A DNA stretch of 64,000 nt from Sphingobacteriales bacterium. Its GTDB lineage: Bacteria > Bacteroidota > Bacteroidia > Chitinophagales > JADIYW01. The stretch is taken from assembly GCA_016719635.1 (NCBI GenBank), contig JADJYT010000001.1, forward strand, positions 496,001 to 560,000. Direction: 5' to 3'. The notes under the pieces were generated by a model. It ran no database searches. It was given only the letters and a program-made list of their open reading frames with translations, and had not been told where the DNA came from. This document shows positions 50,844 to 60,329 of this stretch, piece after piece. A program made the translations under genes and the position numbers. Each line of letters begins with the position of its first letter. Positions within the stretch are counted from its first letter, which is position 1.

Positions 50844-51571
50844 TGATTTTACGCGCCGAACACTTAGTGAAAACATACAGCAAACGAAAAGTAGTAGACA
50901 ATGTTTCTATTGAAGTGAATCAGGGAGAAATTGTAGGTTTATTAGGCCCTAACGGAGCCGGAAAAACCACTACATTTTACATCACCGTTGGATTGGTCAC
51001 TCCAGATGCAGGGAAAGTATACCTGGACGATAAAGACATCTCCAAAGTTGCCATGTACAAACGGGCAAAACTTGGAGTGGGTTATTTACCACAAGAAAAC
51101 TCGGTATTCCGGACTTTAAGTGTGGAAGATAATATCCGGGCGATTCTGGAATTTACCGACCTTACAAAAGCAGCACAAAAGGATAAGCTGGAAAGCCTGT
51201 TAGATGAATTCGGACTGAAACATGTGCGCAAAACGAAAGGCAAACTGCTGTCCGGAGGGGAGCGAAGGCGAACGGAAATAGCACGTGCACTGGCCTCCGA
51301 CCCCAAGTTTATCCTGCTGGATGAACCGTTTGCAGGCATCGACCCGATTGCTGTAGAGGACATCCAGCATATTGTAGAAAAACTTAAATTTAAAAACATC
51401 GGAATACTCATCACCGACCATAATGTGCAGGAAACACTTTCTATTACTGACAGAGCTTACCTGTTATTTGAAGGCAGAATCTTAAAACAAGGCACTGCCG
51501 AAGAATTAGCGTCAGACGAACAGGTTAGAAAAGTATATCTTGGCCAAAATTTTGAATTACGGAAGAAGTAA
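50843..51571 (+). CDS. lptB: LPS export ABC transporter ATPase LptB
   Basis: 242 aa ATPase powering LPS extraction from the inner membrane. Walker A is G35-PNGAGKTT42, the Q-loop LPQE, the signature LSGGE (136-140), Walker B FILLDEP (D160, E161) and the switch His in ITDHN. The C-terminal NPIV..LGxxF element ends as VYLGQNFELRKK, typical of LptB. The stop is directly adjacent to the stop of the convergent RES toxin (no gap). Confidence 0.95.
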   Translation: MILRAEHLVKTYSKRKVVDNVSIEVNQGEIVGLLGPNGAGKTTTFYITVGLVTPDAGKVYLDDKDISKVAMYKRAKLGVGYLPQENSVFRTLSVEDNIRAILEFTDLTKAAQKDKLESLLDEFGLKHVRKTKGKLLSGGERRRTEIARALASDPKFILLDEPFAGIDPIAVEDIQHIVEKLKFKNIGILITDHNVQETLSITDRAYLLFEGRILKQGTAEELASDEQVRKVYLGQNFELRKK

Positions 51572-52030
51572 TTACCTCAATAATCGCTCATCAAAGCAAA
51601 AAGATTGTTTCGATAGTATCTTTACTTTATTAAAATTTTTATGATCAGGATTAATTAAAAAATTAAATTCTTCATTTATTACAACTGATGGAATTTTTAA
51701 AAGTAAGGATGAATTTCTTTTTATCCATTCATCTCCAATAGATTTAAAACTACTGCTTAATCCGTTATTCTCCACTTCATTTTTTATAACGTTATATCTA
51801 ATTTCTTCGAGACTGTTTTCCGGCAAACTTATGGACACAATTGAAAAATCCATCGATCTTACATTATTAATAGGCAAATGTACTAAAACCTCTAAAGCCG
51901 CCAGTGCTCTTGTAGAAGAAGTATATAATATCGGGTAACCCTTACTATTCCATCTTCCGCCATGCATCTTTGCCCCTATCCCACTTAAATCATTTGAATA
52001 AAGGGTATTGCAGATTCTGAAGACTACCAT
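51572..52030 (-). CDS. RES-domain toxin (NAD+-degrading)
   Basis: 152 aa toxin of a RES-Xre pair; characterised relatives degrade NAD+. Catalytic residues of the family are all visible: R26 (GGRWNSKG), Y36, E47 (AALEVLVHL) and S115 (IPSVV), with the conserved NPDH at 127-130. It is preceded by its antitoxin with a 15-base gap. No truncation. It should be active unless neutralised by the antitoxin. Confidence 0.92.
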   Translation of the reverse strand: MVVFRICNTLYSNDLSGIGAKMHGGRWNSKGYPILYTSSTRALAALEVLVHLPINNVRSMDFSIVSISLPENSLEEIRYNVIKNEVENNGLSSSFKSIGDEWIKRNSSLLLKIPSVVINEEFNFLINPDHKNFNKVKILSKQSFCFDERLLR

Positions 52031-52045
52031 ACTGAAGATTGGAGA

Positions 52046-52534
52046 TTATGCAAAAACACCATGTTCAATTCGTCCTAATTCATCTTCCAATAACTCGAAG
52101 CCAAAAATGGTGTCTAAGAATGAAATTGGTTTTTCGTTCTTAAAAATAAGCACCGGTGATTTCATCCATTCTATAAAATTATCCAAAGTACCAAAAACTC
52201 CAGCTCCTCTTTCGTATAAGCGTTGTAATCTCAATGCTCGCTCAGATGATTCCGGATTGAGTAATTCTGACAAGGAATACCTTTGCAAGGTTCTCTCAGA
52301 CAAATGTAATATGGATGCAATGTCTTTCAGAGATAAATTATATATTTCCGCTAATTGATTGATTCGGGCCATATCTACACCTGCCCTCGATTTATGTATC
52401 AGTAATCGGGCATCATCAAATAATATGGGTGAGATAGCGGAAGAAAAATCATATGAAACTTCTCTTTCCCTGACTTTCGGTGTTTTATCTTTTGATACTT
52501 TATAGGCGGCCGGTGATTTGACTTTAGGCTTCAT
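52046..52534 (-). CDS. Xre/MbcA/ParS-type antitoxin
   Basis: 162 aa from the ATG at 52534 (MKPKVKSPAAYKV). An upstream in-frame start would run through the operator and is rejected. An N-terminal Xre-like HTH-type region (~60-95: LSLKDIASILHLSERTLQRY) is followed by the DUF2384 toxin-binding domain (ALRLQRLYERGAGVFGTLDNFIEWMKSP). It neutralises the RES toxin by blocking its active site and probably represses its own operon through the dyads upstream. Confidence 0.92.
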   Translation of the reverse strand: MKPKVKSPAAYKVSKDKTPKVREREVSYDFSSAISPILFDDARLLIHKSRAGVDMARINQLAEIYNLSLKDIASILHLSERTLQRYSLSELLNPESSERALRLQRLYERGAGVFGTLDNFIEWMKSPVLIFKNEKPISFLDTIFGFELLEDELGRIEHGVFA

Positions 52535-52535
52535 A

Positions 52536-52570
52536 ACGACATTTGTCACAAAAATAATACAATTTGTCGT
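52536..52570 (-). promoter_or_regulatory. RES-Xre promoter and operator
   Basis: The outer arms ACGACA and TGTCGT close a 35-base block. Inside it are two smaller dyads, GACA-TT-TGTC (52538-52547) and ACAA-T-TTGT (52559-52567). The minus strand also carries TATTTTTG (plus 52549-52556), a match to TAnnTTTG, between the dyads. This fits autorepression by the Xre protein. Confidence 0.55.
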
Positions 52571-52579
52571 AAAATGCAA

Positions 52580-53584
52580 TTAATCGACAAAATGTTTCTC
52601 ATTTTTCATAACGTTCTCCAATGTCCAGTCAATTTTCCTGACAAAGTCCCCTTTTCTGTGTGAACAATCTGATTTATAACAACTCTTACAGGATTTAGGC
52701 AAACAGGGATCGGCATGAATAAATGTTTCCAGATTATTGGGAATTGTTTCCTGGATGTTTTCTTCCACTAGCTTTAATTCATTGTGCACTTCGTGGGCAT
52801 TAAAGAACCACGGAATGGTAGTATGACAGTCTATATGTATTTTTTCTCCAAACTTAATTATTCTGAAATTATGAATATCAACCCAGTTTTCACGGCGGTT
52901 TATATTCAGGTGTATAATTACTTTACTGAGCAAATCAAAATCAGCTTCATCCATAATGCCTGCTACGGAATGTTTCAGAATTTTGTATCCGCTATAAATA
53001 ATTACAGTACCCATCAGGATGGCAACGATATTATCCAGCCAAACTAATTTGGTCAGTACAATCAACCCTAAACCAATAAGCAGACCCGCAGATGAGTAGG
53101 CATCCGACTTCAGATGTTCCCCGCTGGCAACCAGTGTCAGGGAACTGTTCCGCTCTCCGCTTTTCTGCGCCATCCATCCCATTAAAAAATTGACAGCCCC
53201 CGATATACCGATTAACAGAATACCGATATCCAGGCTGCCGATTTTAATGGGAACAAAAAAATTGTAGGTTGCCTTTATAATCATACTGATGCCTGCTGCC
53301 AAAATCAGACTGCCTTCAATGCTTGCAGAGATAAACTCAATTTTACCGTGTCCATACGGATGATCTTCGTCATTTGGCTTTGAAGCGAGATATAAACTAT
53401 ACAAACCAAAACCACCTGCTACAATATTGATAATACTTTCTATGGCATCTGTCAGTATCGCATTGGAATTAGTTTTAAAGAAGGCAAAGAATTTCATACA
53501 AAGCAGCAAAAGACCTACAACAAGCGTGAAAGCCTGCAAGGCTATTTTACTGTTGATTTTACCTGAAGTTTGAACAATTGGCAT
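52580..53584 (-). CDS. Cation diffusion facilitator (CDF) exporter
   Basis: 334 aa. Six membrane helices (~15-215) precede a cytosolic ferredoxin-like domain (~220-300). The metal site uses D46 in TM2 (LTDAIES) and H157-x3-D161 in TM5, the D/H pattern of Zn2+-type CDFs; HPYGHGKIE (75-83) is the family loop. The C-terminus adds a Cys-rich segment (PCLPKSCKSCYKSDCSHRK) that could bind metal and sense cytosolic load. It ends 45 bases before the antitoxin start but is separated from it by the operator. Confidence 0.9.
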   Translation of the reverse strand: MPIVQTSGKINSKIALQAFTLVVGLLLLCMKFFAFFKTNSNAILTDAIESIINIVAGGFGLYSLYLASKPNDEDHPYGHGKIEFISASIEGSLILAAGISMIIKATYNFFVPIKIGSLDIGILLIGISGAVNFLMGWMAQKSGERNSSLTLVASGEHLKSDAYSSAGLLIGLGLIVLTKLVWLDNIVAILMGTVIIYSGYKILKHSVAGIMDEADFDLLSKVIIHLNINRRENWVDIHNFRIIKFGEKIHIDCHTTIPWFFNAHEVHNELKLVEENIQETIPNNLETFIHADPCLPKSCKSCYKSDCSHRKGDFVRKIDWTLENVMKNEKHFVD

Positions 53585-53599
53585 AAAAAAATTCGTCGG

Positions 53600-54574
53600 T
53601 TAGTAGTTTCTTTCCGTAATGTAATTGACCAGATTGATCAGTCCTGTCTTTGATTCAGAATCATTAATCGTATAGATGATATCGAAAGCGCGTTGTTTAT
53701 AGGCATACATCATCTTCTCAGAATATTCAATACCGCCTTTTTTATGGATAAACTGGATCAATTCATTGACTCTTTCTTTATCTTCATTGTGATTCTTAAC
53801 CGTATTGATTATCCATTTCTTTTCAGATGCGCTTGAATTATTAAGGGTATATATAAGCGGTAAGGTCATCTTTCGTTCTTTAATGTCAATTCCTCTCGGT
53901 TTGCCGATATCCGCCTCGCCGTAATCAAACAAATCATCTTTTATCTGAAAGGCAATGCCTATATTTTCTCCAATCTGGCGCATCTTTTCTATCAGTCCGG
54001 CATCTTTTGTTGTTGAAGCTGCGCCTACTTCGCAGGCGGCTGCAATCAGGGAGGCTGTCTTATTTCTTATAATTTCAAAATACACACTCTCATCAATATC
54101 CAGTTTGCGGGCCTTTTCCATCTGCATCAACTCGCCTTCGCTCATTCTTTTTACCGCTGTGGAAGTGATATGCAGCAAGTTGTAATTATGCGTATCTAAC
54201 GCCAAAAGCAATCCTTTGGATAAAAAATAATCCCCCACCAAAACAGCAATCTTATTTTTCCAGAGCGCATTGATGGAAAAAAAACCGCGCCGTTCATAGG
54301 CATCATCCACCACATCATCGTGAACGAGGGTGGCGGTATGCAAAAGCTCCACCAGCGAGGCTCCGATATAGGTGGACTCCGTCACTTCACCGCACATCTT
54401 CGCTGCCAGAAAGATAAACATCGGGCGAACCTGTTTGCCTTTCCGCTGATAGATATAGTAATTGACTTTATCCAACAGCGCTACATGGCTTCGCATGACA
54501 TCACGGAATTTCTGTTCAAACAATTCCAATTCTCTGTCAATCGGAGCTTTTAAATTATCTACGGGGTTACTCAA
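53600..54574 (-). CDS. Polyprenyl diphosphate synthase
   Basis: 324 aa trans-prenyltransferase. The first aspartate-rich motif is D86-DVVD90 (LVHDDVVDDAYERRG) and the second is D213-DLFD217 (QIKDDLFDYGE); both Mg2+ sites are intact. It should elongate farnesyl diphosphate to the long chain used for menaquinone (octaprenyl-like length cannot be read with confidence). It is followed by the CDF gene at 16 bases, likely co-transcribed. Confidence 0.93.
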   Translation of the reverse strand: MSNPVDNLKAPIDRELELFEQKFRDVMRSHVALLDKVNYYIYQRKGKQVRPMFIFLAAKMCGEVTESTYIGASLVELLHTATLVHDDVVDDAYERRGFFSINALWKNKIAVLVGDYFLSKGLLLALDTHNYNLLHITSTAVKRMSEGELMQMEKARKLDIDESVYFEIIRNKTASLIAAACEVGAASTTKDAGLIEKMRQIGENIGIAFQIKDDLFDYGEADIGKPRGIDIKERKMTLPLIYTLNNSSASEKKWIINTVKNHNEDKERVNELIQFIHKKGGIEYSEKMMYAYKQRAFDIIYTINDSESKTGLINLVNYITERNY

Positions 54575-54638
54575 CGATTGTTTATTTTTGCTAAAGGTAA
54601 ACGTTTAATTCGTAAACACAATATACAAACTTTCATAC

Positions 54639-55475
54639 ATGCAAAAGACAGCACTGACCATAAACGGCTCAAAAGGAAAACCGATTACACTAGATATCAC
54701 CTATACTAGAAATGAAATGGAAAAACCGATAGTTATATTTTGTCACGGATTTAAAGGATTTAAGGACTGGGGGCATTTTAACCTGATCGCTGAAACCTTT
54801 GCACAAAATGATTTTGTATTTATAAAACCCAACTTCTCCTACAACGGAACAACAACAGAACAACCAACAGACTTCACTGATTTAGAAGCTTTTGGAAACA
54901 ATAACTTTTCAATTGAGCTGGACGATTTAGGGTTGGTATTGGATTATCTGGAGGCAAATGCAGTTATTTTCGAAGGAAACAATCGTCAAATATATTTAAT
55001 GGGGCATAGCCGTGGCGGCGGAACGGTTATCTTGAAAGCAAATGAAGACAAACGTGTAAAAAAACTCGTCACCTGGGCAAGTGTAAAGGATGCCAATGAT
55101 TTCTTTGCAGGGCTGGATTTGGAAAAATGGAAAAATGAAGGAGTCATATATACGTTCAATTCCCGCACAATGCAGAACATGCCATTATACTACCAGCTAT
55201 ATAAAAACTATAATACCCATAAAGAACGATTAGACATACCGAATGCCTCGGCAAAAATTATCATTCCGTGGCTGATTCTTCATGGCGGCAACGATACATC
55301 TGTTCCATATACCGCTGGTCAGCAACTGCATCATTGGAATTCCGGAAGCAAGTGGGTTTTAATAGAAAATGCAGACCATACATTCGGAGGTAAGCACCCC
55401 TGGCATGAGAATCAACTGCCGAATGACAGTAAAACTGCTGTTGAGGAAACCATTCATTTTTTAAAGAAAGGATAG
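54639..55475 (+). CDS. Alpha/beta hydrolase
   Basis: 278 aa cytosolic hydrolase. The nucleophile elbow is GHSRGGG (Ser), the acid lies in LHGGNDTSVP, and the catalytic His is in NADHTFGG. FCHGFKGFKDWGHFN forms the oxyanion region. No signal peptide. It resembles dienelactone hydrolase/acyl-esterase-type enzymes, and the exact substrate is unknown. Convergent with the 55480 gene (4-base gap). Confidence 0.85.
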   Translation: MQKTALTINGSKGKPITLDITYTRNEMEKPIVIFCHGFKGFKDWGHFNLIAETFAQNDFVFIKPNFSYNGTTTEQPTDFTDLEAFGNNNFSIELDDLGLVLDYLEANAVIFEGNNRQIYLMGHSRGGGTVILKANEDKRVKKLVTWASVKDANDFFAGLDLEKWKNEGVIYTFNSRTMQNMPLYYQLYKNYNTHKERLDIPNASAKIIIPWLILHGGNDTSVPYTAGQQLHHWNSGSKWVLIENADHTFGGKHPWHENQLPNDSKTAVEETIHFLKKG

Positions 55476-55479
55476 CGGA

Positions 55480-56070
55480 TTATTTTCCTTTCAACGTATT
55501 CAGCCATTTCATCCATTTGCTTTGAATAGCAAGGATATTCTCCATTTTTGTATCGCACCGGATATTTCCGAATTCATTTTTTGTCAGTCGTTTTAAAATC
55601 CAGCTGGCTCTTCCGCAAACTCTAAAAACATCATCGTCTATCTGATAATTGTAGGTATTCTCCTTTAATTGCCCGGTCTTCACCCTGCACCAAATCGTAA
55701 CATCAAAAGCATTGGTCAGTCCGATATAGGTAGTATCTGTCAGCGCATTTATTAATTCAGGAATAAAAGTGCAAAATCGTGCACTGTCCATTGCCATCCA
55801 GAACGGGCAACGGAATAGTTTTTCATAATCAGCTTCATAATAAATAAAATGTCGAATCTCATCCGGCTTATAGTTGGTTATTTCGTTCAATGCATTATCT
55901 ATCCGCATACCGTAAGCAACCTTACATTCACTGTTTACCGTTTTGATTTGTTTCTGAAATCCTGCAGGCATTAATTGAATTGCCAGGTAAGGTTTATGGG
56001 TAGCCTGAGCACATGAAAAACCCATTAAATAAATCACTAATAACAATAAAGATTGCTTCGTAACTCGCAA
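55480..56070 (-). CDS. Unrecognised exported lipoprotein-like protein
   Basis: About 196 aa if started at the TTG at 56070, ten bases after the ricT stop. That start yields a good signal (MRVTKQSLLLLVIYLMGFSC). The only in-frame ATGs lie inside ricT, so the longer reading is unlikely. The mature part is Cys- and Trp-containing (FRCPFWMAMDSARFC; DVTIWCRVK; FRVCGRASW) and unlike any family I know. It occupies the position after holB-ricT where some Bacteroidota carry gldH, but it does not resemble GldH. Confidence 0.6.
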   Translation of the reverse strand: MRVTKQSLLLLVIYLMGFSCAQATHKPYLAIQLMPAGFQKQIKTVNSECKVAYGMRIDNALNEITNYKPDEIRHFIYYEADYEKLFRCPFWMAMDSARFCTFIPELINALTDTTYIGLTNAFDVTIWCRVKTGQLKENTYNYQIDDDVFRVCGRASWILKRLTKNEFGNIRCDTKMENILAIQSKWMKWLNTLKGK

Positions 56071-56080
56071 TGCTATCTTA

Positions 56081-57400
56081 TTATTTTTTAGGCGGATTAT
56101 TTCTGTTAGGATTGTTGTTAGCATTGCCCTGATTATTAGGTCGTGGCGGACGATTTTGATTTTGTCTGTTTGTGTTATTCTGCGGCTTCTGCTGCTGATT
56201 CGCCGGTTTATTCTGCTGGCCTTGCTGCTGATTATTGTTCTGCGGCCGGTTCTGCTGATTGCGCTGCTGCCCTTTTGATTTGTTTTTGTGATGATGTTTT
56301 TTATCTTTTCTGTCCAGACTTGCAAGCGAAATATGACCGACCACATCTGCGAATTCAAGCACCTCTTCCACACCGGCTTTTTCTTCCACTTCCACTAACT
56401 CGGTGATGTCAGCCGGTCTTTTGCCGTTCGCATTCATCTCCAGAATCATCTTAACATTTTCGAGTGAAATGGGATAAAATGTGCCGGATCCTTTCACCGT
56501 ATAAAACATCAGGCCTTTCAAGATATCGGTTTTCATCAGACGTGCTTCGCCCGTTTCTAACTGTAAGGTTTCCGCTTTTTCCGGAACATCTCTCAATGCA
56601 TCCAGGTAAGTATCTAACTCGTAATTCAGGCAACACTTGAGCCTGCCGCACTGACCGCTTAATTTAGTCTGGTTGATGGATAAATTCTGATAGCGGGCAG
56701 CTGTTGTATTCACCGTTTTGAAACTGGTTAACCAGGTAGAGCAGCATAACTCCCGTCCACAGGAACCAATACCGCCTACAATTCCCGCCTCCTGACGTGC
56801 ACCAATCTGCCGCATTTCAATTTTCACCTTAAATTCCGCCGCGAGCACCTTAATCAGTTCCCTGAAATCCACTCGGCCATCAGCCGTATAATAAAACGTA
56901 GCCTTACGGCCATCAGCCTGGTACTGTACGTCTCCCAGCTTCATATCGAGACCAAGATTGCGTGCCAATACCCTGGCTTTCAACATGGTTTGCTTTTCTT
57001 TGGCACGAGCCTGTTCCATCAGGTGCAGTTCATTATCTTTTGCAATACGCAAAATGGAACGAATATCTTCAGAGCTTTCTTTGACCCGTTTCTTTTTCAT
57101 CTGCAGGCGCACCAATTCACCGCTCAATGTAATCTGCCCCAAATCATAACCCTGCACCGCTTCAACTATGACATAATCACCGGTATACAGGTCAAATCGT
57201 TTATCATTCCGGTAAAACCCTTTTCGAGAGCCATTCTTAAAGCTCACTTCATGAATATTGTATTTGGCAAAAGGGTCAGCTGTAATATCGCTGAGCCAGT
57301 CATGTACTTCTAATTTGGAACAGCCGCCTGTCGCGCAATGTCCGTTATTTTTACAACCGGTAGGCATACCACCTACGGTTCCGCAACTATTACAACTCAT
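56081..57400 (-). CDS. PSP1/RicT-family protein with Asn/Gln-rich tail
   Basis: 439 aa. The Cys-rich N-terminus is MSCNSCGTVGG...CATGGCS (residues 3-28, up to five Cys). The PSP1 domain (~50-270) carries SELVRLQMKKKRV-like and GARQEAGIVGGIGSCGRELCCSTW sequences, as in Bacillus RicT/YaaT, which helps control RNase Y. The last ~75 residues are almost only N, Q, P, K and R (low complexity), an unusual extension that may bind RNA or drive assembly. It lies downstream of holB (175-base gap). Confidence 0.88.
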   Translation of the reverse strand: MSCNSCGTVGGMPTGCKNNGHCATGGCSKLEVHDWLSDITADPFAKYNIHEVSFKNGSRKGFYRNDKRFDLYTGDYVIVEAVQGYDLGQITLSGELVRLQMKKKRVKESSEDIRSILRIAKDNELHLMEQARAKEKQTMLKARVLARNLGLDMKLGDVQYQADGRKATFYYTADGRVDFRELIKVLAAEFKVKIEMRQIGARQEAGIVGGIGSCGRELCCSTWLTSFKTVNTTAARYQNLSINQTKLSGQCGRLKCCLNYELDTYLDALRDVPEKAETLQLETGEARLMKTDILKGLMFYTVKGSGTFYPISLENVKMILEMNANGKRPADITELVEVEEKAGVEEVLEFADVVGHISLASLDRKDKKHHHKNKSKGQQRNQQNRPQNNNQQQGQQNKPANQQQKPQNNTNRQNQNRPPRPNNQGNANNNPNRNNPPKK

Positions 57401-57575
57401 TTTTTATCTAGTATTGAGTAGTTAGTATTGAATAGGCAGAAACCATCTCAATAATAACTGAATATGAACAATTAATTCCAAAACAACATTTCCATAGTTT
57501 TTGTATCCATGCAAAGTTATTATGACAAAAATACAGGAAAAAACGGGATATTCAGAAGCTAATTATACGCAAATG

Positions 57576-58712
57576 TTAATCTTTCGTCCAAAGTATTTGA
57601 TTCATTTTCAATGACATATCCATTAAAACAAATTTAGGGCTCACATTTCGCTCTATTTCGTAATGCTTTTGATTGATTAATTCCACCAGCTTAGAAAGTT
57701 TATGGAGGCTGATATATTTGTCCAAAGCTTTGGAAATCACCACCTCTTCCTCGGTTAATTTAGCTGCTGAAGATGACACATATTTGGCCTGAACCGTTTC
57801 CCGGACAATATGTAACAGGTACTCTAAAAATGATTTTAAATTTTCCCTTCCTATTTTAGACATTTCTTCCGTCCATTTCAATAATGACCCGGCGTTGGTA
57901 CTTTCGCGGATGCGGATGGTATATCTGAAAAAATGGGTCAAACGAATGGTGTCTATAGATGAAGAGGCTTCGGTCAGCTTAACCGCTTCCTTGTAATTGC
58001 CATCTGCCAGGTAGGCGATATGGGTGGCATTTTCCCTGGGGATTCCTTTTCTCAATAAGGCTTCCGCAACAGACACATCATCAATTTTATTGATTTTTAC
58101 CAGCTGGCAACGGGATAATATAGTTGGTAAAATCGCCTCCTGATTTTCGGCAATCAGTATCAATACGGTTTTTGCCGGTGGTTCCTCCAATAGTTTCAGT
58201 AAAATATTCCCTTCTTTTGCCAATGCCTCCGCCATCCAGATGATTTGGATTTTATAATCCGCTTCAAAGGTCGTCAGGCTCAGACCCTTTAAAATATTCC
58301 GTGCTTCATCCGCTGTAATATTTCCTTGCTTATTTTCCGCACCGATGTATTGCAGCCATTCCAGTTCATCTATATATGGCTGATTCAGTGCCACTTCTCT
58401 AAACTCTTTTAAATAATCGATACTGGTTTGTGGTGATTTGTGCGAAGGATTTTTATTGACTACCGGGAAGGAATAATGTATATCCGGGTGAATAAGTTTC
58501 TGAGCTTTCATACAGGCGTTACAGGTACCGCAACTGTCCGTTTCACCTTTATTTCCACAAACGATATATTGCGAAAAAGCCAGTGCCAATGGCAGGCCGC
58601 CTGCTCCAGGCTGTGCTAAAAATAATTGCGAGTGCGGAATCTGCCCCGACCGGGCAATTTCCATTAAATGTTGTTTGACTGACTGCTGACCAATTACTTT
58701 TGAAAAAAGCAT
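57576..58712 (-). CDS. holB: DNA polymerase III delta' subunit
   Basis: 378 aa clamp-loader subunit. The N-terminal AAA+ domain has a degenerate P-loop (AQPGAGGLPLALAF, no GKT), as usual for delta', which does not hydrolyse ATP. A zinc-binding loop uses C52, C61, C64 and C67 (SCGTCNAC). Sensor/arginine region LLKLLEEPPAKTVLILIAEN and LPTILSRCQLVKI are intact. It precedes ricT on the same strand, a conserved arrangement. Confidence 0.92.
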   Translation of the reverse strand: MLFSKVIGQQSVKQHLMEIARSGQIPHSQLFLAQPGAGGLPLALAFSQYIVCGNKGETDSCGTCNACMKAQKLIHPDIHYSFPVVNKNPSHKSPQTSIDYLKEFREVALNQPYIDELEWLQYIGAENKQGNITADEARNILKGLSLTTFEADYKIQIIWMAEALAKEGNILLKLLEEPPAKTVLILIAENQEAILPTILSRCQLVKINKIDDVSVAEALLRKGIPRENATHIAYLADGNYKEAVKLTEASSSIDTIRLTHFFRYTIRIRESTNAGSLLKWTEEMSKIGRENLKSFLEYLLHIVRETVQAKYVSSSAAKLTEEEVVISKALDKYISLHKLSKLVELINQKHYEIERNVSPKFVLMDMSLKMNQILWTKD

Positions 58713-58812
58713 GCCCGAAAATAAGGATTAAAGATGAATGATAATTAAGATAGCGATGTTTATGTTTGAACATTTTACAATTATCAACAGTTTAGTTATG
58801 ACAAATAACATT

Positions 58813-58820
58813 TAACTTTA
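58813..58820 (+). promoter_or_regulatory. TAACTTTA promoter-like box of queD
   Basis: TAACTTTA lies four bases before the ATG (TAACTTTA-TAGA-ATG), which would leave almost no leader. Same core as at 6385, 6640 and 15319. Confidence 0.3.
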
Positions 58821-58824
58821 TAGA

Positions 58825-59241
58825 ATGAATAAAAAAGTAGCCGTAATCCGCCGGGCTAGTTTCAATGCCGCCCATAAACTCTGGAACGACCAATGGAGTC
58901 CTGAAAAAAACAAGGATGTATTTGGATTGTGTGCCAACGAGCATTTTCATGGGCATAATTACACGTTGGAAGTGAAGGTGACCGGCGAAATTGATTCTGA
59001 GACAGGTTATGTCATCGACCTGAAAATCATCAAAGACATCATCCGGGATGAAATCGAAGAGCGATTTGACCACAAAAACCTGAATCTTGACACGGAAGAA
59101 TTTAAGAATCTGAATCCGACTGCAGAAAATATTGTAGTGGTCATTTATGATATCATCCGTTCCAAACTGGATGTTAAATATGAACTGTTTATCAAACTCT
59201 GGGAAACGGAAAAGAATATGGTGGAATATCCATGTGCCTAA
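58825..59241 (+). CDS. queD: 6-carboxytetrahydropterin synthase QueD
   Basis: 138 aa. Makes 6-carboxy-5,6,7,8-tetrahydropterin from 7,8-dihydroneopterin triphosphate in queuosine/7-deazaguanine synthesis. Zn ligands H17 (FNAAH), H42 and H44 (HFHGHNY) are present, with the catalytic Cys36 in LCANEHF. GYVIDLKIIK, FDHKNLNLD and the LWETEKNMVEY end are standard. It is the only deazaguanine gene in the window. Stop adjoins the convergent lpxB stop. Confidence 0.93.
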   Translation: MNKKVAVIRRASFNAAHKLWNDQWSPEKNKDVFGLCANEHFHGHNYTLEVKVTGEIDSETGYVIDLKIIKDIIRDEIEERFDHKNLNLDTEEFKNLNPTAENIVVVIYDIIRSKLDVKYELFIKLWETEKNMVEYPCA

Positions 59242-60303
59242 TCATGTATTTTCGACAATCAATTTTGCCGCCCGCTGGGCAGCGCCCTTCTCTCCTATCT
59301 TTTCGATTAATTTAAAGTAATCCAAGGGATGAGGGGAGTTTAATAACCGGGTGAGTTCTGCAGTAATTTTACCTATCGAACAATCCTGCTGAATCAGTTC
59401 TTCTACTATCTTTTCTTCTGCAATCAGGTTGGGTAAAGAAATGAACTGCACTTTCGCCAGTCGCTTTCCAATCTGATAATTCAACCAGGATGTCTTATAA
59501 ACCACCACTTGCGGCACTCCGAACAATGCCGTTTCCAGCGTAGCCGTACCACTGCATACAACCGCAGCCTTCGAATGTTGTAAAACCTCGTATGTTTTAT
59601 CAAAAACAATTTTCACGTTTTTCGGAAGTTCGGCGGGATATAAATACGCTAATCTTGAGACACCTGTTATTACAAACTGTTCTTCATGAAAATGAATGGC
59701 CGTTTCGAGCATCACAGGGAGCAAATTTTTCAATTCCTGTTGCCTGCTGCCAGGCAATAAGGCGATGAAAGACGGGACCGGTTTGGGAATTTCTGTTACA
59801 TCAATAACATCCAATAACGGATGTCCGACAAAATATGCCTGCGAATATTGATGTTTACGGTAAAATGAAACTTCAAAGGGCAGTATGCACAACATCAAAT
59901 CAACATATCGTTTTATCTTTTCAGCACGGCTTTCGTTCCATGCCCAGACTTTCGGCGAAATATAATAGGCGACTTTATACCCCTGCAGTTTGCACCATTT
60001 TGCCATCCTTAGATTGAATCCGGGATAATCAATCAAGACAACTATATCAGGCTGAAAAGAGAGTATATCATTTTTTACTTCTGTAAAGTTCCGGCGGATG
60101 GTACGGAGATATCTCAATACCTCATAAAACCCCATAAAAGACAGCCGGTCCAGTCCAAACAGCATTTTTACACCTTCCCGCAGAAGCATATCCCCTCCAA
60201 CACCTCTAAAGGCAGCCTCTTTATCAAGTTTTAGAATTTCTTTTACCACATTACTGCCATGTAAATCACCGGATGTTTCACCTGCTATAATGTAATACTT
60301 CAT
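59242..60303 (-). CDS. lpxB: Lipid-A-disaccharide synthase
   Basis: 353 aa GT19 enzyme that joins UDP-diacylglucosamine with lipid X in lipid A synthesis at the inner membrane. It starts MKYYIIAGETSGDLHGSNV; GVGGD, MGFYEVLRY, DYPGFNLRMAKW and YYISPKVWAWNESR are family signatures, and LPGSRQQELKNLLPV follows. Catalytic-region SGTATLETALFGVPQVV is intact. Normal length. The gene upstream at 60330 is 26 bases away on the same strand, with SurE further upstream. Confidence 0.95.
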   Translation of the reverse strand: MKYYIIAGETSGDLHGSNVVKEILKLDKEAAFRGVGGDMLLREGVKMLFGLDRLSFMGFYEVLRYLRTIRRNFTEVKNDILSFQPDIVVLIDYPGFNLRMAKWCKLQGYKVAYYISPKVWAWNESRAEKIKRYVDLMLCILPFEVSFYRKHQYSQAYFVGHPLLDVIDVTEIPKPVPSFIALLPGSRQQELKNLLPVMLETAIHFHEEQFVITGVSRLAYLYPAELPKNVKIVFDKTYEVLQHSKAAVVCSGTATLETALFGVPQVVVYKTSWLNYQIGKRLAKVQFISLPNLIAEEKIVEELIQQDCSIGKITAELTRLLNSPHPLDYFKLIEKIGEKGAAQRAAKLIVENT

Positions 60304-60329
60304 ACTTACCTGGGTAGATAATGGTTGAC

